NCBI GenBank assembly: GCA_012728975.1
Contig: JAAYDZ010000054.1
Location: forward strand, 1-53,027
Reading direction: 5' to 3'
Length of the DNA stretch: 53,027 bases
Source of the DNA: Bacteroidales bacterium
GTDB taxonomy: Bacteria > Bacteroidota > Bacteroidia > Bacteroidales > UBA932
Part shown: positions 1 through 8,110 of the stretch, piece by piece
Layout: every line of letters starts with the position of its first letter
Numbering within the stretch: position 1 is the first letter of the stretch
Program-made: the position numbers and the translations under genes
The notes under the pieces: model-generated
The model's database searches: none
What the model saw: only the letters and a program-made list of their open reading frames with translations
What the model was told of the DNA's origin: nothing

Positions 1-2
1 TC

Positions 3-770
3 ACTCTTGCAGCAATATTGCTGGCAGGAGTCGTTTCTGCTCAGAATATCACTGTTAAAGGTACAGTGGCAGATAGAGAGACTGGTGAACCCATTCCTTT
101 TGCCTCCATTCAGGTAAAAGGTACAACCACCGGTGTTGCGGCTGATGTTGATGGCCGTTTCACTATAGATGTTTCCTCAAATGCTACTCTTATCTTTAGT
201 TTCATAGGTTACAAGACCATTGAAGTTCCGGTATCAGGCAGAAGCACTATTCATGTAGATCTGGAGGTTGACACTGAAACACTGGAAGAAGTGGTTTTCG
301 TTGCCTTCGGTACAGTAGCCAAAAAAGACTTCACGGGATCGGCAGTGGCTCTTGAGAGCAAAAAGCTTGAAAGCCGTCCTCTTACCAACGTGGCTAACGC
401 ATTGGAAGGTATAGCTGCCGGTGTGCAGTTTACTTCAGCAGGCGGTCAGCCCGGTTCGTCAGGAGGAATCCGTATCCGTGGTTTCGGATCCATCAACGCC
501 AGTTCATCTCCCCTATATGTGGTGGATGGTGTGCCGTTTGATGCTATTTCTAACCTCAATGCCGATGATATCGAGAACATCACTATCCTCAAGGATGCCG
601 CTTCTTCAGCTCTCTATGGAAGCCGTGCAGCAAACGGTGTGGTACTCGTTACTACTAAGAAAGGTCGTAGTGAGAAGGTGCAATTCAATGTGAGAGTTAA
701 TCAGGGTATCAGTATGAGGGCAATCCAAGAGTATGAAAGACTTGACCCATACCAGTACTATCCTATGTAG
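3..770 (+). CDS. SusC/RagA-type TonB-dependent transporter, N-terminal part (ends at in-frame TAG)
   Basis: The reading frame is open from the left edge, so the true start lies outside the window. The first residues (TLAAILLAGVVSAQ) look like the end of a signal peptide. Next comes a carboxypeptidase-regulatory-like domain (VKGTVADRETGEPIPFASI), then a TonB-box-like stretch (EEVVFVAFG) and the plug domain with the SusC signatures LYVVDGVPF and ALYGSRAANGVVLVTTKKG. The frame stops at TAG 768-770 after YYPM and continues in the same frame with WEALRNAYL, where homologues simply read on. SusC proteins form the outer-membrane barrel that imports glycans or peptides with a SusD lid, powered by TonB. 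The gene is either freshly broken or carries a sequence error. The family call is firm; the substrate is unknown. Confidence 0.9.
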   Translation, partial: TLAAILLAGVVSAQNITVKGTVADRETGEPIPFASIQVKGTTTGVAADVDGRFTIDVSSNATLIFSFIGYKTIEVPVSGRSTIHVDLEVDTETLEEVVFVAFGTVAKKDFTGSAVALESKKLESRPLTNVANALEGIAAGVQFTSAGGQPGSSGGIRIRGFGSINASSSPLYVVDGVPFDAISNLNADDIENITILKDAASSALYGSRAANGVVLVTTKKGRSEKVQFNVRVNQGISMRAIQEYERLDPYQYYPM

Positions 771-779
771 TGGGAGGCA

Positions 780-3086
780 TTGCGCAATGCTTATCTTTCA
801 GCTGACGGCTCAACTTATACCATGGAAACAGCATCTGCAGCAGCTTCGAAAAATATTTTCGGACAGCTGTTGAACAATCCTTTCAACGTAGCCAATGACG
901 CAATAGTCAGCGTTGACGGTAAGCTCAACCCTGCCGCAAAGCTTCTCTACACCGAGGACCTTGACTGGGCTGATGGTATTGCACGTATCGGTCACAAACA
1001 GGAGTACTCACTCTCTGCAGGTGGCGCAACAGCTAAAACCGACTACTATATGTCGCTTAGTTATATGGATGAGGAGGGTTTCTCCATAAAATCTTACATG
1101 GAGAGAGCCAATGCCCGTCTTAATATGAATGTGCAGCCCCGCAAGTGGATCAAGGCTGGTGTAAACCTCGCAGCTACTATGGCCAATTCCAATGTTACAA
1201 GTGACGGTAGCAGCACAGCTTATGTGAATCCCTTCTACTTCTCAAGGTTCATCGGTCCGATCTATCCTATCTATGAGCACGACGCTTCAGGTGCATATAA
1301 ACTTGATGATCAAGGTGAAAAAATTTATGATTACACCAATCGTGGTGCAAGTGCAAGCCCCGGTCGTCACGTGATTGCTGAAACTCTGTGGAATGATAAC
1401 CTCTATAAGAGAAATCTGGTAAACGCGAGAGCCTATATTGACATCACTTTCTTTGAGGGATTCAAATTCTCCATCACTGGTGGTTATGACTTCAGGAACT
1501 ACCTCAATTCCGACTATGAGAACCCCCATGTGGGTGACGGTGCTCCCGCAGGTCGTGGCAGCATTACCAATTATCGTTATGATACCTACAACTTCAACCA
1601 GCTGTTGACCTATGTAAAATCATTCAACAACCATAATATTGACCTGCTCCTCGGACACGAGAGCTACAAGAATGATTATAAGTACACCTACGGTATGAAG
1701 CAGGGTATTATCGCAGAGGGTAACGTTGAATTAATCAACTTCACTACCATCAACTCCCTCTACACTTACTCGCAGGCATACAGGACTGAAGGTTATATGG
1801 CGCGTGCCAACTACAACTACAACCACAAGTACTATGTATCCGCATCCTTCAGAAGGGACGCAACCTCGCGCTTCTATAAAGATGCACGTTGGGGTAACTT
1901 CTGGTCAGTAGGTGGATCATGGAGACTTGACCAGGAGTCCTTCATAGCAAGTCAGCCCTGGATCTCCGCCTTGAAACTTAGAGCATCCTACGGTTCCGTA
2001 GGTAATGACGGCACCAGTTCATGGTACCAGTGGCAATCACTCTATGGTATCCTCAACAATGCAAACGCTTCAGGTTTCATACAGTCAACTCAGGCCGGTA
2101 ACAAGGAACTGCAGTGGGAGAAAAACCGTAGTTTTGACGTTGCATTGGAGTTCGGATTCTTTGATAACCGTCTCAACGGACAGATAGAGTTTTTCCACAG
2201 GATTTCCGACAACCTCCTTTTCGAGGTTCCGCTCCCCACCTCTTCAGGTGTACTTTCACAGTGGCAGAACATTGGTACAATGTACAATCAGGGTATTGAG
2301 ATACAGCTTGCGGGTGATATTGTTCGCACCAAGGATTTCACCTGGAATATGATGATCAATGCATCCCACATCAAAAATGAAATTACGAAGCTTCCACAAG
2401 AAGAGATCATTAGCGGCACCAAGAAATATATGGTAGGTCGCTCTATGTACGACTTCTGGCTCAGAAAATGGGAAGGTGTGGATCCCCAAACAGGTGATGC
2501 TCTCTATAGTAAGGATATCAAGGATGATGAGGGCAATGTTACCGGTAGCGAGATCGTCAATGACTACACAAAAGCAGATTATTACTATGTGGGGACTTCA
2601 ATTCCCGATCTATACGGTTCAATTCAGAACTCACTCTCCTGGAAAGGTTTTGAACTTTCCGTACTTATGACCTACCAGATAGGTGGTCAGGTATATGACA
2701 GTGTTTACGGCTCCCTGATGAGTCATTCAGGTTATGGTTCGGCTATGCATATTGACATTCTCAACAGATGGCAGAAGCCGGGTGATATTACTGAAGTTCC
2801 CAGAATTGACACTACTAAAAACCCTAATCAGAATGCAGGCTCCAGCAGATGGCTTACTAGTGCTTCGTACTTATCGTTCAAAAACATAACACTTGCATAT
2901 TCATTCCCCAGGAAGTGGGCTGAAAAGCTTGATCTTTCAGGTATCAGAATCTACGCAAGCGGTGAGAACGTTTATGCATTCACTGCTCGTAAGGGTATGG
3001 ACCCTCAGTATTCGTTTGCGGGTACACAGTCCAACGTTTATTCCCCCGCACGTACTATTACGTTCGGTTTGAATGTTCAGTTTTAA
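780..3086 (+). CDS. SusC/RagA-type TonB-dependent transporter, C-terminal beta-barrel part
   Basis: This is the same reading frame as the preceding segment, resuming at 771 directly after the TAG; 780 is only a TTG codon, not a convincing independent start. It holds the whole 22-strand barrel region: aromatic-rich alternating strands such as YYVSASFRRDATSRF and WSVGGSWRLDQESF, and the C-terminal outer-membrane signature ending TITFGLNVQF with a terminal Phe. Without the plug and signal peptide this half could not work alone, so expression would need stop suppression, or the TAG is not real. No further frameshift or stop is seen over about 2.3 kb, and the partner SusD gene follows after 40 bases, which argues for a very recent lesion or an assembly error. 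Confidence is high for family, low for functionality. Confidence 0.88.
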   Translation: MRNAYLSADGSTYTMETASAAASKNIFGQLLNNPFNVANDAIVSVDGKLNPAAKLLYTEDLDWADGIARIGHKQEYSLSAGGATAKTDYYMSLSYMDEEGFSIKSYMERANARLNMNVQPRKWIKAGVNLAATMANSNVTSDGSSTAYVNPFYFSRFIGPIYPIYEHDASGAYKLDDQGEKIYDYTNRGASASPGRHVIAETLWNDNLYKRNLVNARAYIDITFFEGFKFSITGGYDFRNYLNSDYENPHVGDGAPAGRGSITNYRYDTYNFNQLLTYVKSFNNHNIDLLLGHESYKNDYKYTYGMKQGIIAEGNVELINFTTINSLYTYSQAYRTEGYMARANYNYNHKYYVSASFRRDATSRFYKDARWGNFWSVGGSWRLDQESFIASQPWISALKLRASYGSVGNDGTSSWYQWQSLYGILNNANASGFIQSTQAGNKELQWEKNRSFDVALEFGFFDNRLNGQIEFFHRISDNLLFEVPLPTSSGVLSQWQNIGTMYNQGIEIQLAGDIVRTKDFTWNMMINASHIKNEITKLPQEEIISGTKKYMVGRSMYDFWLRKWEGVDPQTGDALYSKDIKDDEGNVTGSEIVNDYTKADYYYVGTSIPDLYGSIQNSLSWKGFELSVLMTYQIGGQVYDSVYGSLMSHSGYGSAMHIDILNRWQKPGDITEVPRIDTTKNPNQNAGSSRWLTSASYLSFKNITLAYSFPRKWAEKLDLSGIRIYASGENVYAFTARKGMDPQYSFAGTQSNVYSPARTITFGLNVQF

Positions 3087-3126
3087 TCAGCAAAAATCAA
3101 ACATTAACAAACAAGAATAATACAGT

Positions 3127-4614
3127 ATGAAAAATATATTAAAAATATTGGCCTCTCTTGCGGTTTTCGCAGGTATGGCTTCCTGTAGTCCTGATTTTCT
3201 TGAAACTACCCCAACATCATCATATGATGCAAGTTTTATCTTCACTACTACGGAAAATGCTTTTGCTGCTGTAAACGGTCTTCACAAATCAATGGTGAGA
3301 CAGTATTACTCAAGACAGAACATCAGTGGCTACCCCTCATTTCAGATCGCAATGGATGCATTGGGAGAGGATCTCGTATTCCCTACTGCGGGTAATGGGT
3401 GGTGGACCAACACCGGTGAAGTGAAATGGAATGGCCAGAGAAACGCAAATGGTTGGCTTTCTGCATTCCCTTTCAGAATCTCTTATATGTGGATTTCCAA
3501 TGCCAACCAGATCATCGATAATGTGGATAATGCTGTGGGGCCTGAGGCCGATAAGCAGATGATCAAAGGCCAGGCACTTGCATATAGAGGTATGGCTTAT
3601 TTCTGGTTGGTTCAGCTCTATGGAGACAGGTACGAGCCCGGCAAGCAAAACAATCAACTTGCTACCCCCCTCGTTGTCAACACCCAAGAGGTTAAAAAAC
3701 CTCTTGAGACAGTTGAGAATATCTATGCGCAGATTGTTACTGACCTTGAGCAATCAATTACACTGCTCGGTACAAGCTCATTTACATCAAAAACGCACTT
3801 TGTGGCTGCCACGGTTATGGGACTCAGGGCACGTGTTGCTTTGGCAATGCATGATTGGGCAAATGCTAAGAAATACGCGGAGATGGCTATCAACACCACC
3901 AGCGCAAAACTGATGAGTAAGAGTGATTATACGAAGGGCTTCAATGATGCTTCCAACGTAGAGTGGATGTGGGCCTTCCATATGATTCCTGACCAGAATA
4001 TCTACTTCTATGCATATATGGCCTATATGTCCATCAACTTCAACTCCTCCAACATCAGGGGTTGTCCCAAGTGTATCAACAATACTCTTTATGATGCTAT
4101 TCCCGAAACAGATATACGTAAGACTCTATGGGATCCGACCGGTACTGCTTTCCAGGTACCCAGTACCAGGTACACTAAAAAGCCTTATATGAATAGGAAG
4201 TTCCAAGTTGTTGATGATGCCAGTTCGGTTGCTGATCACAACTACATGAGACTTGGTGAGATGTATCTGATAGCAGCTGAGGCTTGCGCAAACCTCAATG
4301 AGAATGGTGCAGCTCAGACTCACCTTTACAATCTCAACAAGACACGTGATGACGCCTATGTAAAGAGCACCAAGACAGGTAAAGATCTTCTCGATGAAAT
4401 TTACTTCTACAGAAGAATCGAGCTTTGGGGTGAAGGACATCGTTTCCTTGACCTGAAACGTCTCGGTTTGGATCTTGACAGACGCAACACCAACCACGAT
4501 CCTGCAGTTTCGACAGCTATGTACGTTGAGGCTAGCGATCCACGCTGGAAATTTGCGATTCCTCAGGAGGAGATTGACTCCAACGATCTGATTCCTAAGA
4601 ATATCAACGACTAA
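3127..4614 (+). CDS. SusD/RagB-family nutrient-binding outer-membrane lipoprotein
   Basis: The product is 495 aa. It has a lipoprotein signal peptide with lipobox GMASC and acylated Cys20, followed by the typical SusD start SPDFLETTPTSSY. Mid-protein there are TPR-like helices (KGQALAYRGMAYFWLVQLYG), and the C-terminal part carries the family motif RIELWGEGHRFLDLKRLG near residues 435-452. SusD proteins sit on the cell surface as the lid of the SusC barrel and capture oligosaccharide or peptide ligands. The start is the ATG 40 bases after the SusC stop, in one transcript with it; a strong terminator follows at 4652. Unlike its partner, this gene is intact. No glycoside hydrolase or regulator is visible in the window, so the substrate cannot be inferred. 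Confidence 0.95.
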   Translation: MKNILKILASLAVFAGMASCSPDFLETTPTSSYDASFIFTTTENAFAAVNGLHKSMVRQYYSRQNISGYPSFQIAMDALGEDLVFPTAGNGWWTNTGEVKWNGQRNANGWLSAFPFRISYMWISNANQIIDNVDNAVGPEADKQMIKGQALAYRGMAYFWLVQLYGDRYEPGKQNNQLATPLVVNTQEVKKPLETVENIYAQIVTDLEQSITLLGTSSFTSKTHFVAATVMGLRARVALAMHDWANAKKYAEMAINTTSAKLMSKSDYTKGFNDASNVEWMWAFHMIPDQNIYFYAYMAYMSINFNSSNIRGCPKCINNTLYDAIPETDIRKTLWDPTGTAFQVPSTRYTKKPYMNRKFQVVDDASSVADHNYMRLGEMYLIAAEACANLNENGAAQTHLYNLNKTRDDAYVKSTKTGKDLLDEIYFYRRIELWGEGHRFLDLKRLGLDLDRRNTNHDPAVSTAMYVEASDPRWKFAIPQEEIDSNDLIPKNIND

Positions 4615-4651
4615 TCTTTGATATTTGGGACAGTTTAGTCCGATGCAATAG

Positions 4652-4680
4652 GCCCCGAAAGAGAAACTTTCGGGGCTTTT
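4652..4680 (+). terminator. Intrinsic terminator after the susCD pair
   Basis: A perfect 10-bp stem (gccccgaaag / ctttcggggc, arms 4652-4661 and 4667-4676) with a 5-base loop is followed by TTTT. It ends the susCD transcript 38 bases after the SusD stop codon and isolates murI. Confidence 0.9.
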
Positions 4681-4706
4681 GTTATACAAACAGGCGATTT
4701 TTTTCT

Positions 4707-4714
4707 TACCTTTG
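4707..4714 (+). promoter_or_regulatory. Bacteroidota -7 box (TACCTTTG) abutting murI
   Basis: TACCTTTG matches the TAnnTTTG element of the primary sigma factor of this phylum. It ends only 4 bases before the murI ATG at 4719, so transcription would begin at or next to the start codon. A TTTG lies at 4678-4681, but 25 bases upstream is longer than the usual -33 spacing, so the promoter is only partly supported. Confidence 0.45.
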
Positions 4715-4718
4715 GCTG

Positions 4719-5498
4719 ATGATTGGCATTTTCGATTCCGGAGTAGGCGGCTTGTCCGTCTGGCGTGAGATTTATCGCCTGATGCCTGGTGAGTCCTGTC
4801 TTTATCTTTCTGACGGGGCTTTTTGCCCATACGGACCTAAGGATCCGGCATTTATCAGGGAAAGGGCGGCTAAGATTTCCGCTTATCTTATTGGTAGAGG
4901 TGCAGAGATTATTGTGGTTGCCTGCAATACGGCCACTGCAGCCGCTATCAGTTTACTCAGGGAGAAGTTCGATATTCCTTTCGTTGGGATGGAACCCGCT
5001 ATTAAGCCTGCTGCACTGCACTCTAAAAGTGGTGTAGTAGGGGTCCTTGCCACAGCAGGAACATTTAGAGGACCTCTTTATCTTGATACTCTGGCGCGTT
5101 TTGCAGGGGATGTCCGGGTAGTTGAGCAAGTGGGAGAGGGGCTTGTGGAGGCGATTGAGAAGGGTGTTTTTGATTCACCGGAAATTGATGATTTGCTACA
5201 TTGCCATATAGATGATATGATAAATGCGGGTGCGGATCATATAGTTTTAGGGTGCACACATTACCCGTTTTTGGAGAAGGCAATACGTAGAATTGCAGGT
5301 CCGGAAATCGTGATTGTCAATCCTGCACCGGCAGTTGCGGCGCAGACAATGAGAGTGCTCTCTCAGAGGAGAAAGATATCTTGTGGGATAGAAGAATCGG
5401 TTTTCTGTTCGACTGGAGATATTACAGTACTCAAGATGCTGGTACGCCGTGAAATACCCAATGTGGATAATTCGATTTTTACTAAAGTTGTAATTTAA
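4719..5498 (+). CDS. murI: Glutamate racemase
   Basis: The product is 259 aa, the normal family length. It interconverts L- and D-glutamate to supply D-Glu for peptidoglycan. The two catalytic cysteines are visible in their motifs, C69 in VACNTATAAA and C179 in LGCTHYP, as is the N-terminal substrate loop FDSGVGGLSV with Asp6. The usual PYG motif is present (CPYGPKDP). The ATG at 4719 is chosen because MIGIFDSGVGG is the canonical N-terminus. It stands alone between the susCD terminator and the G-poor stretch before hppA. No intrinsic terminator follows it. The probable -7 box sits right against the ATG, which suggests a very short or absent 5' leader. Confidence 0.96.
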   Translation: MIGIFDSGVGGLSVWREIYRLMPGESCLYLSDGAFCPYGPKDPAFIRERAAKISAYLIGRGAEIIVVACNTATAAAISLLREKFDIPFVGMEPAIKPAALHSKSGVVGVLATAGTFRGPLYLDTLARFAGDVRVVEQVGEGLVEAIEKGVFDSPEIDDLLHCHIDDMINAGADHIVLGCTHYPFLEKAIRRIAGPEIVIVNPAPAVAAQTMRVLSQRRKISCGIEESVFCSTGDITVLKMLVRREIPNVDNSIFTKVVI

Positions 5499-5788
5499 AT
5501 AAATAAAATCACTCCAAATACTACACAACACAAGGCCACACAACACTATACTATATTACATTATACTACACATTACATTTTACACTATAGTACAATGCCG
5601 CTGCCACACTAGCCTAACCAAGCTACACTACACTGCACACTAATAACTCAAAACACACCCTATACCCCGTAACTTAAGACCCGATACTCAAAACTTATAA
5701 TTCCAAACCAACAACTACATACTCCTAACTACCCACTTATAACTCTAAAATAACTACATTCTCCACACTCTAAACTAACAACTAAATT
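5499..5788 (+). promoter_or_regulatory. 290-base G-depleted, A/C-rich spacer and leader upstream of hppA (candidate Rho-utilisation or unstructured leader)
   Basis: The plus strand here contains only about a dozen G residues, and none in roughly the last 120 bases before the hppA ATG; it is built of A, C and T words such as CTACAC, ACTACA and AACTC. It has no open reading frame of note, no hairpin and no TAnnTTTG promoter. C-rich, G-poor unstructured RNA is the hallmark of Rho-binding sites, so a Rho-dependent terminator for murI or a Rho-sensitive leader for hppA is one explanation; that is inference. Confidence 0.5.
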
Positions 5789-7996
5789 ATGACTCCAATC
5801 TTTTTTCTAGTTCCGGCATGCTCGATTCTGGCACTGGTATTTGCTTATATCTTTTACCGCCGGATGAAGCGGGTGGATGAGGGGACTCCGACCATGAAGG
5901 AGATTGCCTCTCATGTCAGGAAAGGGGCTATGGCCTATATTAAGCAACAGTATAAGATAGTTATCATCGTATTTTTAATTCTCGCTCTATTTTTTGCCAT
6001 TCTTGCATATGGTTTCGGAGTGCAAAACCCCTGGGTACCATTTGCATTTTTGACAGGAGGTTTTTTCTCCGGACTTGCCGGATTTATCGGTATGAAAACC
6101 GCTACTTTTGCCTCTTCGCGTACTGCTAATGCTTGCAGAACTTCGCTTAACTCGGGACTCAAGGTGGCATTTCGTTCTGGAGCGGTGATGGGCTTGACCG
6201 TAGTGGGTCTAGGTCTGTTGGATATCTCCCTCTGGTACCTTATCCTTGAGGCTTTTATTAAGGAAACTACCCCGGAGCAAAAAATAGTAGTAATTACCAC
6301 TACGATGCTTACTTTCGGAATGGGAGCTTCCACCCAGGCACTCTTTGCGAGAGTAGGTGGTGGTATATATACCAAAGCTGCTGATGTGGGAGCTGATCTG
6401 GTAGGAAAATTGGAGGAGGATATTCCTGAGGATGACCCCCGCAACCCAGCAACTATCGCAGACAATGTGGGTGACAACGTGGGAGACGTTGCCGGTATGG
6501 GCGCAGATCTTTATGAGTCTTACTGTGGTGCAATTCTCGCCACTATGGCTCTGGGTGCTTCCGCCTTCTTTTCAAAGGGATATAGTGCCCAGATGAATGC
6601 GGTCTTTGCTCCGATGTTGATTGCAGCGGTGGGAATCGTGCTGTCAATCATAGGAATCTTTACAGTACGCACCAAAGAAAATGCAGGAATGAACCAGCTT
6701 CTCAAATCTCTCAGTCTTGGAGTTAATCTTAGTGCGGTATTCATAGCGATATTCACATTCGTAATATTGTGGCTACTTAAACTGGAAAACTGGGTTTGGA
6801 TCTCCTGTTCAGTAATTGTGGGACTGTTGGCGGGCATCATAATAGGACGTTCAGCAGAGTACTTCACTTCACACTCTTACAAGCCTACCCGCAAGGTTGC
6901 AGAAAGCGGAAAGACAGGTCCCGCTACTGTTATCATCTCGGGCTTTGGAGTAGGTATGATATCAACAGCGATACCGGTCATCACCGTTGCTTTTGCCATT
7001 ATTCTTGCATATCTATTTGCTATCAAATTTGACATATCTGCAATGCTTTCAGCGCAGAACCTAAGTATTGGGCTTTATGGTATCAGTATTTCTGCTGTGG
7101 GTATGCTTTCGACTCTCGGTATTACCCTTGCTACTGACGCCTACGGTCCTATAGCGGACAATGCCGGAGGGAATGCGCAGATGAGCAATCTTGAACCGGA
7201 GGTACGGCAGAGGACTGATGTTCTTGACGCTTTGGGCAATACCACAGCCGCTACCGGTAAGGGATTTGCCATCGGTTCAGCAGCCCTGACAGCTTTGGCA
7301 TTGCTTGCTTCTTACCTTGAGGAGATAAAAATCGCTCTGAGCAATATTGGGCAAACAGTGCTAGATATTGCCGGTCGCGAAGTGGCTGTGGCTCACGCTA
7401 CCATTCCGGATTTATTGGAGTATTATTCTATCAACGTAATGAATCCTAAGCTGCTGGTTGGTCTCTTTATTGGTGCTATGATGTCATTCCTATTCTGTGG
7501 TTTGACTATGAACGCGGTTGGACGCGCTGCCCAGAAAATGGTGGATGAAGTGCGCAGACAATTCCGTGAGATCAAGGGGATACTCACCGGTGAGACAGTT
7601 CCTGATTATGCGAGATGCGTGGAAATTTCCACACGTGGGGCACAGAGGGAGATGCTCCTGCCTTCGCTTCTTGCCATAGTGGTTCCTATCTTGGTAGGAA
7701 TATTTTTCGATGTTGCGGGCGTGGTTGGATTGTTGCTGGGAGGATTAAGTTCCGGATTTGTACTCGCTATCTTCATGGCAAATGCCGGTGGTACATGGGA
7801 TAATGCGAAGAAATATGTGGAGGAAGGCAATTATGGTGGTAGGGGGTCTGTTGCACATAAGGCAACTGTTGTGGGTGATACCGTTGGTGATCCCTTCAAG
7901 GATACTTCAGGTCCTTCACTTAATATTTTGATTAAGCTGATGTCTATGGTTTCCATTGTAATGGCAGGCTTGACTGTAGCTTTTACGATATTGTAA
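5789..7996 (+). CDS. hppA: Membrane-bound ion-translocating pyrophosphatase, K+-dependent type
   Basis: The product is 735 aa with about 16 membrane segments. It couples hydrolysis of pyrophosphate to export of Na+ and/or H+ across the inner membrane. Family motifs are present: DVGADLVGK, EDDPRNPATIADNVGDNVGD and GADLYESY in the active-site loops, and NAGGTWDNAKKYVE with DTVGDPFKDTSGPS near the C-terminus. The sequence GNTTAATGKG has Ala at the site where K+-independent enzymes carry Lys, so the K+-dependent subclass is expected, in which many members pump Na+ (family knowledge). The ATG at 5789 gives the usual hydrophobic N-terminus (MTPIFFLVPACSIL). It follows the odd G-free leader and ends in front of a perfect 22-bp hairpin. 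Which ion it pumps cannot be decided here. Confidence 0.95.
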   Translation: MTPIFFLVPACSILALVFAYIFYRRMKRVDEGTPTMKEIASHVRKGAMAYIKQQYKIVIIVFLILALFFAILAYGFGVQNPWVPFAFLTGGFFSGLAGFIGMKTATFASSRTANACRTSLNSGLKVAFRSGAVMGLTVVGLGLLDISLWYLILEAFIKETTPEQKIVVITTTMLTFGMGASTQALFARVGGGIYTKAADVGADLVGKLEEDIPEDDPRNPATIADNVGDNVGDVAGMGADLYESYCGAILATMALGASAFFSKGYSAQMNAVFAPMLIAAVGIVLSIIGIFTVRTKENAGMNQLLKSLSLGVNLSAVFIAIFTFVILWLLKLENWVWISCSVIVGLLAGIIIGRSAEYFTSHSYKPTRKVAESGKTGPATVIISGFGVGMISTAIPVITVAFAIILAYLFAIKFDISAMLSAQNLSIGLYGISISAVGMLSTLGITLATDAYGPIADNAGGNAQMSNLEPEVRQRTDVLDALGNTTAATGKGFAIGSAALTALALLASYLEEIKIALSNIGQTVLDIAGREVAVAHATIPDLLEYYSINVMNPKLLVGLFIGAMMSFLFCGLTMNAVGRAAQKMVDEVRRQFREIKGILTGETVPDYARCVEISTRGAQREMLLPSLLAIVVPILVGIFFDVAGVVGLLLGGLSSGFVLAIFMANAGGTWDNAKKYVEEGNYGGRGSVAHKATVVGDTVGDPFKDTSGPSLNILIKLMSMVSIVMAGLTVAFTIL

Positions 7997-8014
7997 ATAA
8001 TATGAATTGTAAAG

Positions 8015-8062
8015 AATGATATAACCCCAAAAGTTGAAAACAACTTTTGGGGTTATATCATT
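8015..8062. terminator. Bidirectional hairpin between convergent hppA and the BPL_N gene
   Basis: The arms 8015-8036 and 8041-8062 are perfectly complementary over 22 bp (core ccccaaaag / cttttgggg) with an AAAA loop. It lies 18 bases after the hppA stop and 48 bases before the end of the opposing gene. There is no T-run on either side, so it may act as a stabilising or processing hairpin as well as a terminator. Confidence 0.75.
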
Positions 8063-8110
8063 AGTAGTTACCTGTTATCGATAGCAATCGAATTAGCCGG
8101 ACAGAAGCAA

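Noticed and set aside
768-770. General recoding of TAG as a sense codon
   Set aside because: TAG ends purA, rplJ and the ABC permease at their expected lengths, so the standard code applies; the susC case must be local.
4126-4830. Minus-strand open frame of 234 codons
   Set aside because: It crosses the end of susD, a perfect terminator hairpin and the start of murI; no protein features.
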